Shown here piece by piece: positions 34,928 to 42,975 of a stretch of 64,000 nt of DNA (the first letter of the stretch is position 1; each line of letters starts with the position of its first letter). The notes beneath the pieces were generated by a model that saw only the letters and a list, made by a program, of their open reading frames with translations, did no database searches and was not told where the DNA came from. The stretch covers positions 248,001-312,000 of the forward strand of contig NZ_JAPKNI010000001.1 of NCBI RefSeq assembly GCF_026343955.1, read 5' to 3'. The DNA comes from Kaistia defluvii. GTDB lineage: Bacteria; Pseudomonadota; Alphaproteobacteria; Rhizobiales; Kaistiaceae. The position numbers were made by a program, and so were the translations under genes.

Positions 34928-36169
34928 ATGACGAAGGCGGAAGCCATCCTCGTCATCGGCGCGGGCGAGGCCGGCGCGCGCGCGGCCATGGCGCTGCGCG
35001 AGAACGGCTTTGAAGGCCAGGTGACCCTGCTCGGCGAGGAAGCGCACCGCCCCTATGAGCGCCCGCCCCTCTCCAAGGCCGCGCTGACCGACGAGGCCGA
35101 GCCGGAGGCCGCCTTCATCCTGACGCCAGACCGGCTCGACGAACACGGCATCCGCCATCTCGGCGGTCGCGCCGCCACCGCCATCGACCGCGCCGCCCAT
35201 GCGGTCGAGCTCGCCGATGGCGGGTGGCTGCGCTACGACCGGCTGCTGATCGCCACCGGTGCGCGGGCGCGAAAGCTTGCCGTTCCCGGCGCGGGGCCGG
35301 AAAACGTGCTGTATCTGCGCACCCTCGAGGAAGCCCGCGCGCTGCGTTCGCGCCTCGCTCCGGGTGCGCATATCGCCATCATCGGCGGCGGCTTCATCGG
35401 CCTCGAACTGGCGGCGGCGGCTCGCGCGCGCGGCGCCGAGGTGATGCTGATCGAACTGGCGCCGCGCCTGCTCGCCCGCGCCGTGCCGGCGGCCATTGCC
35501 GACGTCATCGCGACCCGGCACGCCGCGGCGGGTGTCCGACTGCTGACCGGAATCGGGATCGAGCGCATCGAGGCGGAGGGCGAACGCCACGCCATCCGGC
35601 TGTCGACCGGCGAACGCATCCCCTGCGACGGCATCCTCGCCGGCATCGGCGCGGTGGCGGAGACCGGCCTTGCCGAACGGGCCGGGCTCGCCATCGACAA
35701 CGGCGTGGCCGTCGACGCACGACTGGCGACCAGCGATCCCGATATCTTTGCCGCCGGCGACTGCTGCTCGTTTCCGCACCCGCTCTATGACGGCCGACGA
35801 CTGCGCCTGGAAGCCTGGCGCAACGCGCAGGACCAGGGTAACGCGGCGGCGAAATCCATGCTGGGCGGCAGCGGCGCCTATGACGCCGTGCCATGGTTCT
35901 GGTCGGATCAGTATGACCTCACCCTCCAGATCGCCGGCCTCCCCGATGAGGGCCACGAGACGGTGACGCGCGATCTCGGCGACGGGGCACGGCTCGATTT
36001 CCACCTCGCCACCGACGGCCGCCTGGTCGCGGCGAGCGCGGTCGGCCCGAACGGCAGGATCGCCCGGGATGTCCGTCTGGCCGAGATGCTCATCGCCCGG
36101 CGCGCGACACCGGACAAGGCTGCGCTGGCGGATGGCTCTGTGAAGCTGAAGGGATTGCTGGCGGGGTGA
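34928..36169 (+). CDS. mocF: FAD-dependent ferredoxin reductase (MocF-like)
   Basis: A 413-residue reductase of the oxygenase-coupled NADH-ferredoxin reductase family. FAD motif ILVIGAGEAGARAAMALRENGF is at the N-terminus, the NAD motif IAIIGGGFIGLELAAAARARGAEV lies near residue 155, and the second FAD segment is DPDIFAAGDCCSF. The C-terminal reductase domain begins around GRRLRLEAWRNAQDQGNAAAKSMLG. It would take electrons from NADH to MocE. The gene starts four bases after mocE and ends the rightward cluster. In rhizopine work the third electron-transfer protein is called MocF. Confidence 0.9.
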   Translation: MTKAEAILVIGAGEAGARAAMALRENGFEGQVTLLGEEAHRPYERPPLSKAALTDEAEPEAAFILTPDRLDEHGIRHLGGRAATAIDRAAHAVELADGGWLRYDRLLIATGARARKLAVPGAGPENVLYLRTLEEARALRSRLAPGAHIAIIGGGFIGLELAAAARARGAEVMLIELAPRLLARAVPAAIADVIATRHAAAGVRLLTGIGIERIEAEGERHAIRLSTGERIPCDGILAGIGAVAETGLAERAGLAIDNGVAVDARLATSDPDIFAAGDCCSFPHPLYDGRRLRLEAWRNAQDQGNAAAKSMLGGSGAYDAVPWFWSDQYDLTLQIAGLPDEGHETVTRDLGDGARLDFHLATDGRLVAASAVGPNGRIARDVRLAEMLIARRATPDKAALADGSVKLKGLLAG

Positions 36170-36238
36170 TCGAAGTCCCGGCCGCATTTCTGCGTGTCGG
36201 GCGGCGGCGCAGGAAGGGGGAAGAGACGCCCCTGCCCG

Positions 36239-37207
36239 CTAGACGTCGAGCGCGTCGCCCCAGTCGATGCGGCGGGCGGCCTTGAACAGCTCGCCGTCGC
36301 GCTTGGTGATCAGCCGCGTCTCGGCCGCGCCGGAGGCGAGGCAGAGCTTCAGGCTGACCTTGCCGCTGCCGGCGCGGGGCGGCGACAGGACGCGGCCCGT
36401 GGCCCTGGCGACCGGCGCCCTGGAGACGGCCAGATAGATGAACTTCTCGTCCTCGAACGGCACCACCGCGCCCTTGCTGCGCAGATGGATCTTCGTCCGC
36501 GCCACGCGGCGGGAGAAATGGCACCAGTCGGGCGACACGATCGGGCACGGCGCCTGATGCGCGCAGGGCGCGACGATGTTCGCGCCGAGGCCCAGCAATT
36601 GCGTCCGCGTGTCCAGGATGCGCTGCCAGCCCGCCGGCGTGCCGGGCTCGACGATCAGCAGCAGCGAGCCGGTAGCCTGCCACGCCGCCTCGATCAGCGC
36701 CGCGCGGGCGTCGAGCTCCAGTTCGTCCAGCACATAGGCGATGGTGACGAGATCATGCGTCTCGACCGCGAGCCTGCCCTTGGAAAAATCCGCCGCGCGC
36801 CATTCGCGCCGGAACGGCGCGGCGGACGCGGCGAGCTTTTCGCCCCAGCGCCGCATGGTCGGGCTGCCCTCGATCATCAGCGTGTCGTCGATCGAGGGCC
36901 AGGCGTCGCGCGCCGCCCACATGGCGGTGCCGGGACCGGCGCCGAGATCGAGCAGCGATGTCGGCCGGAAGTCCGGCATCTGAAGTTCGGCTTCCCCCAT
37001 CGCGGCGCGGACGGCGGCGAAGGTGGCGGGCAGCCGCGCCGCCAGATAGGCGCGCGCGGCGTAGTCCTCGGAGACGTGGAACCGGCCATCGCGAAGCTCG
37101 CTGCGATAACGCTGCGAGAGCATGGCGGAGGCTTCGGCAAGGGCCGCCGTCGAGGCGCCCTCGAGCGCCGCGTCGACGGCGTCGCGGAGGGCGGGCGGCA
37201 GTTCCAT
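36239..37207 (-). CDS. Rsm22-like methyltransferase-fold ribosome assembly protein
   Basis: A 322-residue protein with a class-I methyltransferase fold (LLDLGAGPGTAMWAARDAWP as the SAM motif near residue 88) and, after it, the Rsm22 signature CAHQAPCPIVSPDWCHFSRRV-x-RTKIHL-x-KGAVVPFEDEKFIYL. The three cysteines here (C-x5-C-x7-C), plus a fourth in LKLCLA, match the cluster ligands of Rsm22/METTL17-type proteins, which act in small-subunit ribosome assembly. It lies upstream of the convergent mocF end. The start at 37207 is the first ATG in a family-like position; it overlaps nothing and lies 8 bases after the yqeY stop. Confidence 0.82.
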   Translation of the reverse strand: MELPPALRDAVDAALEGASTAALAEASAMLSQRYRSELRDGRFHVSEDYAARAYLAARLPATFAAVRAAMGEAELQMPDFRPTSLLDLGAGPGTAMWAARDAWPSIDDTLMIEGSPTMRRWGEKLAASAAPFRREWRAADFSKGRLAVETHDLVTIAYVLDELELDARAALIEAAWQATGSLLLIVEPGTPAGWQRILDTRTQLLGLGANIVAPCAHQAPCPIVSPDWCHFSRRVARTKIHLRSKGAVVPFEDEKFIYLAVSRAPVARATGRVLSPPRAGSGKVSLKLCLASGAAETRLITKRDGELFKAARRIDWGDALDV

Positions 37208-37215
37208 GATCGTTC

Positions 37216-37668
37216 CTAGCTGGAAAGGGCTGCCTTGACGGCGGCGCTCGCCTTGGAGAAGTCCATCTGCCCGGCATAGCGGGCCTTCAGCTCGGACATC
37301 ACCTTGTTCATGTCGCGGATGCCGCTCGCGCCGGTCTCGACGACGATGGCGGCGATCGCGGCCTTGGCCTCGTCCTCGCTCAGCTGCTTGGGCAGATAGT
37401 CCTCGATGATGGCGATTTCCTCGCGCTCCTGCGCGGCGAGCTCGGGGCGGCCATTGTCCTCGTAGATCTTGGCCGATTCCAGCCGCTGCTTGACCATTTT
37501 GGCGAGCAGGTCGATGAGTTCGACGTCGCTGGCCGTGCCGGCGCCGGCAGTGCGGGCGACGATGTCGCGATCCTTGATCGCGGCCATGATCAGGCGAAGC
37601 GTGCCGGTGCGCCTCTTGTCCTGGGCCAGCGTTGCCGCTTTCAGGGCTGCGGTGATGGTGTCGCGCAT
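37216..37668 (-). CDS. GatB/YqeY-domain protein
   Basis: A 150-residue helical protein of the YqeY family, which resembles the tail domain of GatB. It begins MRDTITAALKAATLAQDKRRTGTLRLIMAAIKDRDIVAR and has LIDLLAKMVKQRLESAKIYEDNGRPELAAQEREEIAIIEDYLPKQLSEDE, then GMGDMNKVM-like GIRDMNKVMSELK. AAGGAG lies 7 bases upstream of the ATG. YqeY proteins are thought to act on tRNA-dependent amidation, but direct evidence is limited. It is commonly next to carA in alphaproteobacteria, divergent as here. Confidence 0.9.
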   Translation of the reverse strand: MRDTITAALKAATLAQDKRRTGTLRLIMAAIKDRDIVARTAGAGTASDVELIDLLAKMVKQRLESAKIYEDNGRPELAAQEREEIAIIEDYLPKQLSEDEAKAAIAAIVVETGASGIRDMNKVMSELKARYAGQMDFSKASAAVKAALSS

Positions 37669-37776
37669 CGTCAATCTCCTTGAACGCTGCCGCACCATAG
37701 AGAAGCTTGGCGCGTCCTTCAAGCACATCAATGCTAACACATTGAAATGTATGACTTTTGTATTTTCCGCTTCGGG

Positions 37777-37805
37777 TTGACGGGTGGGACCTCTTGGCCT
37801 AGTTT
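37777..37805 (+). promoter_or_regulatory. Candidate carA promoter
   Basis: TTGACG at 37777-37782 is separated by 17 bases from TAGTTT at 37800-37805. If used, transcription would begin near 37812 and include the hairpin at 37825-37855 in the carA leader. Confidence 0.45.
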
Positions 37806-37824
37806 CCCGGCAAATGGGCGCGAG

Positions 37825-37855
37825 GCGGTGGATCCACGGGATCCGCCGCGTTTTT
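37825..37855 (+). terminator. Terminator-like hairpin in the carA leader (possible attenuator)
   Basis: An 11-bp stem with one G-T pair joins 37825-37835 to 37839-37849 around a 3-base loop, followed by G and five T residues at 37851-37855. No rightward gene ends here; the nearest is mocF, 1.6 kb away. It therefore fits an attenuator of carA better than an ordinary terminator. An Arg-rich open frame runs through it from 37814 to 37912. Confidence 0.6.
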
Positions 37856-37915
37856 GTGCGGCATGAGCTTGTCGGCACGAGCTTGGCGCCCCGTCTCGAG
37901 ACCCGCAGGTAGACC

Positions 37916-39172
37916 ATGGCCGACACAATGCTGACCGACACGATCGCGGATGAGAACGTCTGGGCTGAGCCGAAGCCGACCGCGCTTCTGATCCTCGCCG
38001 ACGGCACCGTGATCGAGGGCCGAGGCATCGGCGCGGTCGGCCACGCGGTCGGCGAAGTCTGCTTCAACACGGCGATGACCGGCTATCAGGAAATCCTGAC
38101 CGACCCGTCCTATGCCGGGCAGATCATCACCTTCACCTTCCCGCATATCGGCAATGTCGGCACCAATGACGAGGACATCGAGACCATCAACATGGCCTCG
38201 GCGTCGGGCGTGCGCGGCTGCGTGATCAAGACCGATATCACCGACCCGTCCAATTACCGCGCGCTGAAGAATTTCGACCAGTGGCTCAAGTCGCGCGGCA
38301 TCGTCGGCATCGCCGGCGTCGACACGCGCGCGCTGACCTCGCTGATCCGCGAGAAGGGCATGCCGAACGCCGTGATCGCCCATGCACCGGACGGCGCCTT
38401 CGACCGGGAGGCGCTTGCCCAGGAAGCCGCCGCCTGGCCGGGCCTGGAAGGCATGGACCTCGCCAAGGACGTCACCACCGGACAGAGCTTCCGCTGGGAC
38501 GAGACGACCTGGGTCTGGAACAAGGGCTTTGGCCGCGAGGAGAACCCGGTCCACAAGGTCGTCGCCGTCGATTACGGCATCAAGCGCAACATCCTGCGCC
38601 TGCTGGCCGATGCCGGCTGCGATGTGACCGTGCTGCCGGCAACCGCGACCGGCGCCGAAATCCTGGCGCACAAGCCGGATGGCGTCTTCCTCTCGAACGG
38701 CCCGGGCGACCCGGCCGCGACGGGTGAGTATGCCGTGCCGGCGATCCGCGAAGTGATCGCGGCCGACGTGCCGCTGTTCGGCATCTGCCTCGGCCACCAG
38801 ATGCTCGGCATCGCGCTCGGCGGCGAGACCAGGAAGATGCACCAGGGCCATCACGGCGCCAATCATCCCGTCCAGGACCGCACCACCGGCAAGGTCGAGA
38901 TCACCTCGATGAACCACGGCTTCGCCGTCGACGCCGGCTCGCTGCCCGACACCGTCGAGGAGACGCATGTCTCGCTGTTCGACGGTTCGAACTGCGGATT
39001 GCGCGTCAAGGACAAGCCGATCTTCTCGGTGCAGTACCATCCGGAAGCATCGCCTGGCCCGCAGGACAGCCATTATCTGTTCACGCGCTTCGTCAATCTG
39101 ATGCGCGCCCGCAAGGGCGAGGCCGCCCTCTCGGAAGAACGCCCGACGCCGGTTCCGCTTCAGGCGCGCTAG
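37916..39172 (+). CDS. carA: Carbamoyl-phosphate synthase small subunit
   Basis: A 418-residue glutamine amidotransferase subunit. The N-terminal domain has GEVCFNTAMTGYQEILTDPSYAGQI; the C-terminal amidotransferase has DYGIKRNILRLLADAGCDVTV, the nucleophile in LFGICLGHQMLGIALGG and the His-Glu pair in VQYHPEASPGPQDSHYLF. It hydrolyses glutamine and passes ammonia to CarB to make carbamoyl phosphate for arginine and pyrimidine synthesis. carB is not in this window. The ATG at 37916 is the family-typical start and has AGG four bases upstream; an ATG at 37928 is an alternative. The leader carries a hairpin that could regulate it. Confidence 0.95.
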   Translation: MADTMLTDTIADENVWAEPKPTALLILADGTVIEGRGIGAVGHAVGEVCFNTAMTGYQEILTDPSYAGQIITFTFPHIGNVGTNDEDIETINMASASGVRGCVIKTDITDPSNYRALKNFDQWLKSRGIVGIAGVDTRALTSLIREKGMPNAVIAHAPDGAFDREALAQEAAAWPGLEGMDLAKDVTTGQSFRWDETTWVWNKGFGREENPVHKVVAVDYGIKRNILRLLADAGCDVTVLPATATGAEILAHKPDGVFLSNGPGDPAATGEYAVPAIREVIAADVPLFGICLGHQMLGIALGGETRKMHQGHHGANHPVQDRTTGKVEITSMNHGFAVDAGSLPDTVEETHVSLFDGSNCGLRVKDKPIFSVQYHPEASPGPQDSHYLFTRFVNLMRARKGEAALSEERPTPVPLQAR

Positions 39173-39275
39173 AGGCCGGCCGGCCGGTTTCGATCGCCGC
39201 GCCACGGATCGTTCCGGGACGGCTTGCGTTGCCCCGTCGGCGTCGCCACCTTGAGGCGTCGCGGGGGAGCCCATC

Positions 39276-40196
39276 GTGGTCGATACCATCGTTATCCTGA
39301 ATGCCAAGGCCGGGACGATCCACGATCTGGATCCGGCCGAAATCCGCGCGACCGTGGAACGGGCCTTCGCCGATCGCGGCCATTCGGCGGAGGTGGTCCT
39401 CGCGGAAGGCGACGCCTTCATGCGGGCGATCGACAGCGCCGCGCAATCCGGACCACAGACCGTCGTGGTCGGCGGCGGCGACGGCTCGGTCGGGCATGCC
39501 ATCCGCAAGATCGCCGGCACCGAGCGCACGCTTGGCGTCCTGCCGCTCGGCACGATGAACCTGTTCGCCAAGAGCCTCGGCATGCCGACGGATCTCGATG
39601 CCGCGCTGCTGGCGCTGGCCGGCGCCACGCCGAGCCGGATCGATCTTTCCGCCGTCAACGGCCGGCTGTTCCATTCGCTCGCCGGGCTCGGCTTCTTCGC
39701 CGAGGTGGCGCGTGGCCGGGCGCAGTTCCGGGGCCTGAGCCTGCCCTTCGGCCGCTTCATCGCCGTGGCGCGCTCGTCGTTCCGGGCGTTCACCCGCGCC
39801 GGCATCCTGCAATTGAACCTGGAGACGCCGCAGGGCGAGCGCGAGATCGCCGCCTATGCGCTGCTGGTCACCAACAACCGGCTCTCCACCGGCGGCTTCG
39901 ATCGTCCCCGGCTCGACGAGGGCGTGATCGAGATCCATTTCGCCGAAGGCGCGGAAATGGCCAGCCGGATGCAGGCGGGGCTGGACCTCCTGTCCGGACG
40001 CTGGCGCGACAATCCGGAAATCAACTCGCTGGCCGTCAGCCATGCCACGATCACCAGCCACCGCTCCCGCGTCTGGCTTTCGATCGACGGCGAACTGATG
40101 CGGATGCAGACGCCGCTGGTGTTCGAGAGCCTGCCCGGGGCGATCTCGGTGCTCGCGCCGGCCGCGGCGGCCAGGGTCGTCGAGGATGTCGCCTAG
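39276..40196 (+). CDS. Diacylglycerol-kinase-family lipid kinase
   Basis: A 306-residue protein of the DAGK catalytic family. It has VILNAKAG at the N-terminus, the nucleotide motif VVVGGGDGSVGHAI near 70 and the conserved LPLGTMNLFAKSLGMP near 90; the usual GGDGT is GGGDGSV. Relatives phosphorylate lipids such as diacylglycerol or related alcohols. A GTG start at 39276 has GGGGGAG about 6 bases upstream. It lies 103 bases after carA, probably in its own unit. The substrate is not known. Confidence 0.84.
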   Translation: MVDTIVILNAKAGTIHDLDPAEIRATVERAFADRGHSAEVVLAEGDAFMRAIDSAAQSGPQTVVVGGGDGSVGHAIRKIAGTERTLGVLPLGTMNLFAKSLGMPTDLDAALLALAGATPSRIDLSAVNGRLFHSLAGLGFFAEVARGRAQFRGLSLPFGRFIAVARSSFRAFTRAGILQLNLETPQGEREIAAYALLVTNNRLSTGGFDRPRLDEGVIEIHFAEGAEMASRMQAGLDLLSGRWRDNPEINSLAVSHATITSHRSRVWLSIDGELMRMQTPLVFESLPGAISVLAPAAAARVVEDVA

Positions 40197-40208
40197 CGTG
40201 CAGAAAGG

Positions 40209-40239
40209 CGGCGGCCTCTCCTCAAGGGAAAGGCCGCCG
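40209..40239. terminator. Hairpin between convergent lipid-kinase and SIMPL genes
   Basis: A 9-bp perfect stem (CGGCGGCCT at 40209-40217 and AGGCCGCCG at 40231-40239) with a 13-base loop. The minus-strand side is followed by CCTTTC, a weak T tract, so it may end the SIMPL gene transcript, perhaps in both directions. Confidence 0.4.
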
Positions 40240-40284
40240 GTTCGTCAGGCGCCAGATATCAGCGCCGGGTATCAGCGCCAGGCG

Positions 40285-41004
40285 TCAGCGCGGGGCGATC
40301 TGGTAGACGATCGTCGCATTGGCGGTGATCTGCTGCTCGCCACCCATCACCGGGGTCGAGGCATCGGCCTTCATCGCCATCTGCGCGCGGAAGATCGGCA
40401 CGCCGCCGCCATCGCTGGTCTGGATCGACTGGATCTCGCCGAGCTTGACGCCCGCCGCTTCCGCCATCAGCTCGGCGCGGCGGCGCGCTTCGGTGATCGC
40501 CGCCTTCATCGCCGCGTCGCGCAGCGAGGTCGCCTTGTCGATGTCGAAATCGATGCCGGTGACGCGGTTGGCGCCGGCCGAGACGACCTTGTCGAGCAGC
40601 GGGCCGGACTGGGCGAGATCGCGGATCTTGACCGTCACCTGGTTCTGCACGCGATAGCCCGTGACCTGCGCCTGGCCGTTCGGGTCCTTGGACGGATCGG
40701 AATAGACCGGATTAACCGAAAGACCGCTGGTGGCGATGTCCTGGGTAGCGATGCCGGCGCCGGTGATCGCCGCGATCACGGCGGTCATGTCGGTGGCGTT
40801 GGCGGCGAGCGCATCCTTGGCGGTCGGCGATTCCGAAACGACGCCGAGCGTCACGATGGCGATGTCGGGCGCGGCGGTGGCGCTGCCATCGGCAAAGACG
40901 GTGAGCGTCGGCGGCTGCGGCGCGGACTGTGCGAGGGCCGGCGCCGCGAACACCGCAAGCAGGGTAGAAGCCAGGATGGCGGTCCGGAAATGAATGGTAC
41001 GCAT
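40285..41004 (-). CDS. SIMPL-domain periplasmic protein
   Basis: A 239-residue exported protein. A signal peptide of about 26 residues ends in APALA-Q. The SIMPL (DUF541) domain follows, with PTLTVFADGSATAAPDIAIVTLGVVSESPTAKDALAANATDMTAVIAAI, the IATQDIATSGLSVNPVYSD segment and GYRVQNQVTVKIRDL. Such proteins are periplasmic or surface and are linked to oxidative and stress survival in Brucella, but their activity is unknown. It is convergent with the lipid kinase and 130 bases from the divergent NDH-2 gene. Confidence 0.85.
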   Translation of the reverse strand: MRTIHFRTAILASTLLAVFAAPALAQSAPQPPTLTVFADGSATAAPDIAIVTLGVVSESPTAKDALAANATDMTAVIAAITGAGIATQDIATSGLSVNPVYSDPSKDPNGQAQVTGYRVQNQVTVKIRDLAQSGPLLDKVVSAGANRVTGIDFDIDKATSLRDAAMKAAITEARRRAELMAEAAGVKLGEIQSIQTSDGGGVPIFRAQMAMKADASTPVMGGEQQITANATIVYQIAPR

Positions 41005-41134
41005 GGTCGCGGTTTCCCTTCGTCTCGATTGGCAGGCACTACGATAGGTTGTTGAATAGATTGGCATTGCGACGGGACTGCGACCACCCGTTGGCGAGAT
41101 GGTGATCGTCACCAGGGCAAAAGGGACGGACGGA

Positions 41135-42406
41135 ATGACCGAGCCTTCGAACCGGATCGTCGTGATTGGAGCCGGCTTTGGCGGGCTGGAGACGGCCATG
41201 CGCCTCGGTGGCAGCGCCGCCCGCGTGACGGTCGTCGACCAGCGCAACCACCATCTGTTCCAGCCACTGCTCTATCAGGTGGCGACGGCACTGCTCTCGA
41301 CCTCCGAGATCGCCTGGCCGATCCGCCACCTGCTGCGCCGTCACAAGAACATCGAGGTGGTGCTCGGCAAGGTGGTCGGCGTCGACCGGCAGGCGAGGAC
41401 CGTCCGGCTCGAGGATGGCGCCACCCTGCCCTTCGACCAGCTGGTGATCGCCACCGGCGCCCGCCACGCCTATTTCGGCCATGACGAGTGGGAGCCTTTC
41501 GCGCCGGGCCTGAAGACGCTGGAAGACGCCACGACGCTGCGCCGGCGGATCCTGACGGCGTTCGAGCGGGCCGAGCGCGAAGCCGACCCGGCGCGCCGTG
41601 CCGCCTGGCTCACCTTCGTCATCGTGGGTGGCGGCCCGACGGGCGTCGAACTCGCCGGCACGATTGCCGAACTCGCGCATAACACGCTGCCGGGCGATTT
41701 CCGCAATTTCGATCCGGCCAGCGCCCGCGTGCTGCTGGTCGAGGCCGGTCCGCGCGTGCTGGCGGCGTTCCGGCCCGAACTCTCCGACTATGCCGCCAGG
41801 GCGCTCGAAAAACTCGGCGTCGAGGTGCGGACCGGGCATCCGGTCTCCGGCATGGCGGCCGGCGAGGTGTCGATCGGCGACACGGTCCTTGCGGCCGAGA
41901 CGGTGATCTGGGCCGCCGGCGTGCAGGCCTCGCCCGCCGCGACCTGGCTCGGCGTGCCGCCGGCCGATCGTGCCGGCCGGGTCAGGGTCGAGCCCGATCT
42001 GAGCCTTCCCGGCGATCCCGACATCTTCGTCATCGGCGACACGGCGATGGTGATGTCGGAGGGCAAGCCGGTGCCTGGCGTGGCGCCCGCCGCCAAGCAA
42101 CAGGGGCGTCATGTCGGCGGGACGCTGCTGGCGCGGCTCGCCGGCAACCGGACGCCGCGTCCGTTCCGCTATCGCGACCAGGGCAACCTCGCCACCATCG
42201 GCCGCAAGGCGGCGGTGGTCGATTTCGGCTGGATCCGTTTCAAGGGCGGCTTCGCCTGGTGGATGTGGGGCCTTGCCCACATCTTCTTCCTAATCGGCGT
42301 GCGAAACCGCCTCGCGGTCGCGCTGTCCTGGCTGTGGATCCACACCACCGGCAGCCGCAGCGCCCGCCTGATCACCCAGCGCGATCCGCTGGCAGGGGAC
42401 GACTGA
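41135..42406 (+). CDS. Type II NADH dehydrogenase (NDH-2)
   Basis: A 423-residue membrane-associated flavoprotein. The FAD motif RIVVIGAGFGGLETAMRL is at residues 8-24, LFQPLLYQVATALLSTSEIAWPIR follows as in NDH-2, and the NADH motif TFVIVGGGPTGVELAGTIAELA is near residue 165. A C-terminal hydrophobic part (WWMWGLAHIFFLIGVRNRLAVALSWLW) anchors it to the membrane. It oxidises NADH and reduces quinone without pumping protons. The ATG at 41135 has GGGA eight bases upstream; an upstream GTG/ATG extension would be poorly supported. It lies divergent from the SIMPL gene. Confidence 0.9.
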   Translation: MTEPSNRIVVIGAGFGGLETAMRLGGSAARVTVVDQRNHHLFQPLLYQVATALLSTSEIAWPIRHLLRRHKNIEVVLGKVVGVDRQARTVRLEDGATLPFDQLVIATGARHAYFGHDEWEPFAPGLKTLEDATTLRRRILTAFERAEREADPARRAAWLTFVIVGGGPTGVELAGTIAELAHNTLPGDFRNFDPASARVLLVEAGPRVLAAFRPELSDYAARALEKLGVEVRTGHPVSGMAAGEVSIGDTVLAAETVIWAAGVQASPAATWLGVPPADRAGRVRVEPDLSLPGDPDIFVIGDTAMVMSEGKPVPGVAPAAKQQGRHVGGTLLARLAGNRTPRPFRYRDQGNLATIGRKAAVVDFGWIRFKGGFAWWMWGLAHIFFLIGVRNRLAVALSWLWIHTTGSRSARLITQRDPLAGDD

Positions 42407-42576
42407 GCCGCAGTGGAACCTGCGGTTAGCCTGGGTCCGGAGCCCCGGCCGCGCCGGCCCCATGCCGCCTTCGCGGGCGCGGCGGCCGTGCCTGTCAAGC
42501 GGACGCTCGCCTGTGAAAGCGCACCATGCGTTCCGGGTCGACAAGCCAGGCCAAAGGCGATACGGAAAGCCCTCGG

Positions 42577-42652
42577 GGGCCTATAGCTCAATGGTTAGAG
42601 CCGACCGCTCATAACGGTCTGGTTCCAGGTTCGAGTCCTGGTGGGCCCACCA
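42577..42652 (+). tRNA. tRNA with CAT anticodon, probably tRNA-Ile2
   Basis: A complete 76-base cloverleaf including an encoded CCA (42650-42652). The acceptor stem is GGGCCTA (42577-42583) paired with TGGGCCC (42642-42648); the anticodon stem GACCG/CGGTC at 42603-42607 and 42615-42619 surrounds the loop CTCATAA; the T arm is CCAGG-TTCGAGT-CCTGG. The anticodon is CAT. The short D loop and GACCG stem resemble the minor isoleucine tRNA modified by TilS rather than initiator or elongator Met, but elongator Met cannot be excluded. Confidence 0.92.
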
Positions 42653-42975
42653 ACTCCCCCCTCTTGTATCGACCGCGAGCGCCCGGAATGGCCACGACGA
42701 CTCGGGGCATCTAGGTGAATTTTCCAGGCAACTGGCGACCTGTGATGGTGAGGGTAGACTGCGCCGGCGACCGAACTCGTCGTTCACACCTTCGTCCGGA
42801 CGGGAAATCCGATTCGCGACGTGTCTCACCTCCCGACAGCAACGTCCGGCGTTCTGGCTGTTCCCCCCGGAAAAGTGGAGGTCCACCTGCGGGAGCCTCC
42901 GCGCGCCAAGGCGGGCTAGTCGACCGGCGGCGAACCGGATCCGCCGGCCGCGGAAGCGGATCGCCTTGAGGCTTC
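42653..42975. other. Gap between tRNA and autotransporter gene, no gene seen
   Basis: This 323-base stretch holds short open frames but none has a ribosome site or recognisable sequence. No copy of the tRNA 3' end, integrase or direct repeat that would mark an integrated element was found. It should contain the terminator of the autotransporter gene, but no strong hairpin with a T tract was seen. Confidence 0.4.

Noticed and set aside
39173-39275. GGCCGGCCGGCC palindrome after carA as a terminator
   Set aside because: It has no T tract on either strand and is just simple GC-rich sequence.
42653-42975. tRNA gene as an integration site for a mobile island carrying the autotransporter genes
   Set aside because: No integrase, no direct repeat of the tRNA end and no change in composition were found. 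The serine hydrolase block has normal base and codon use.
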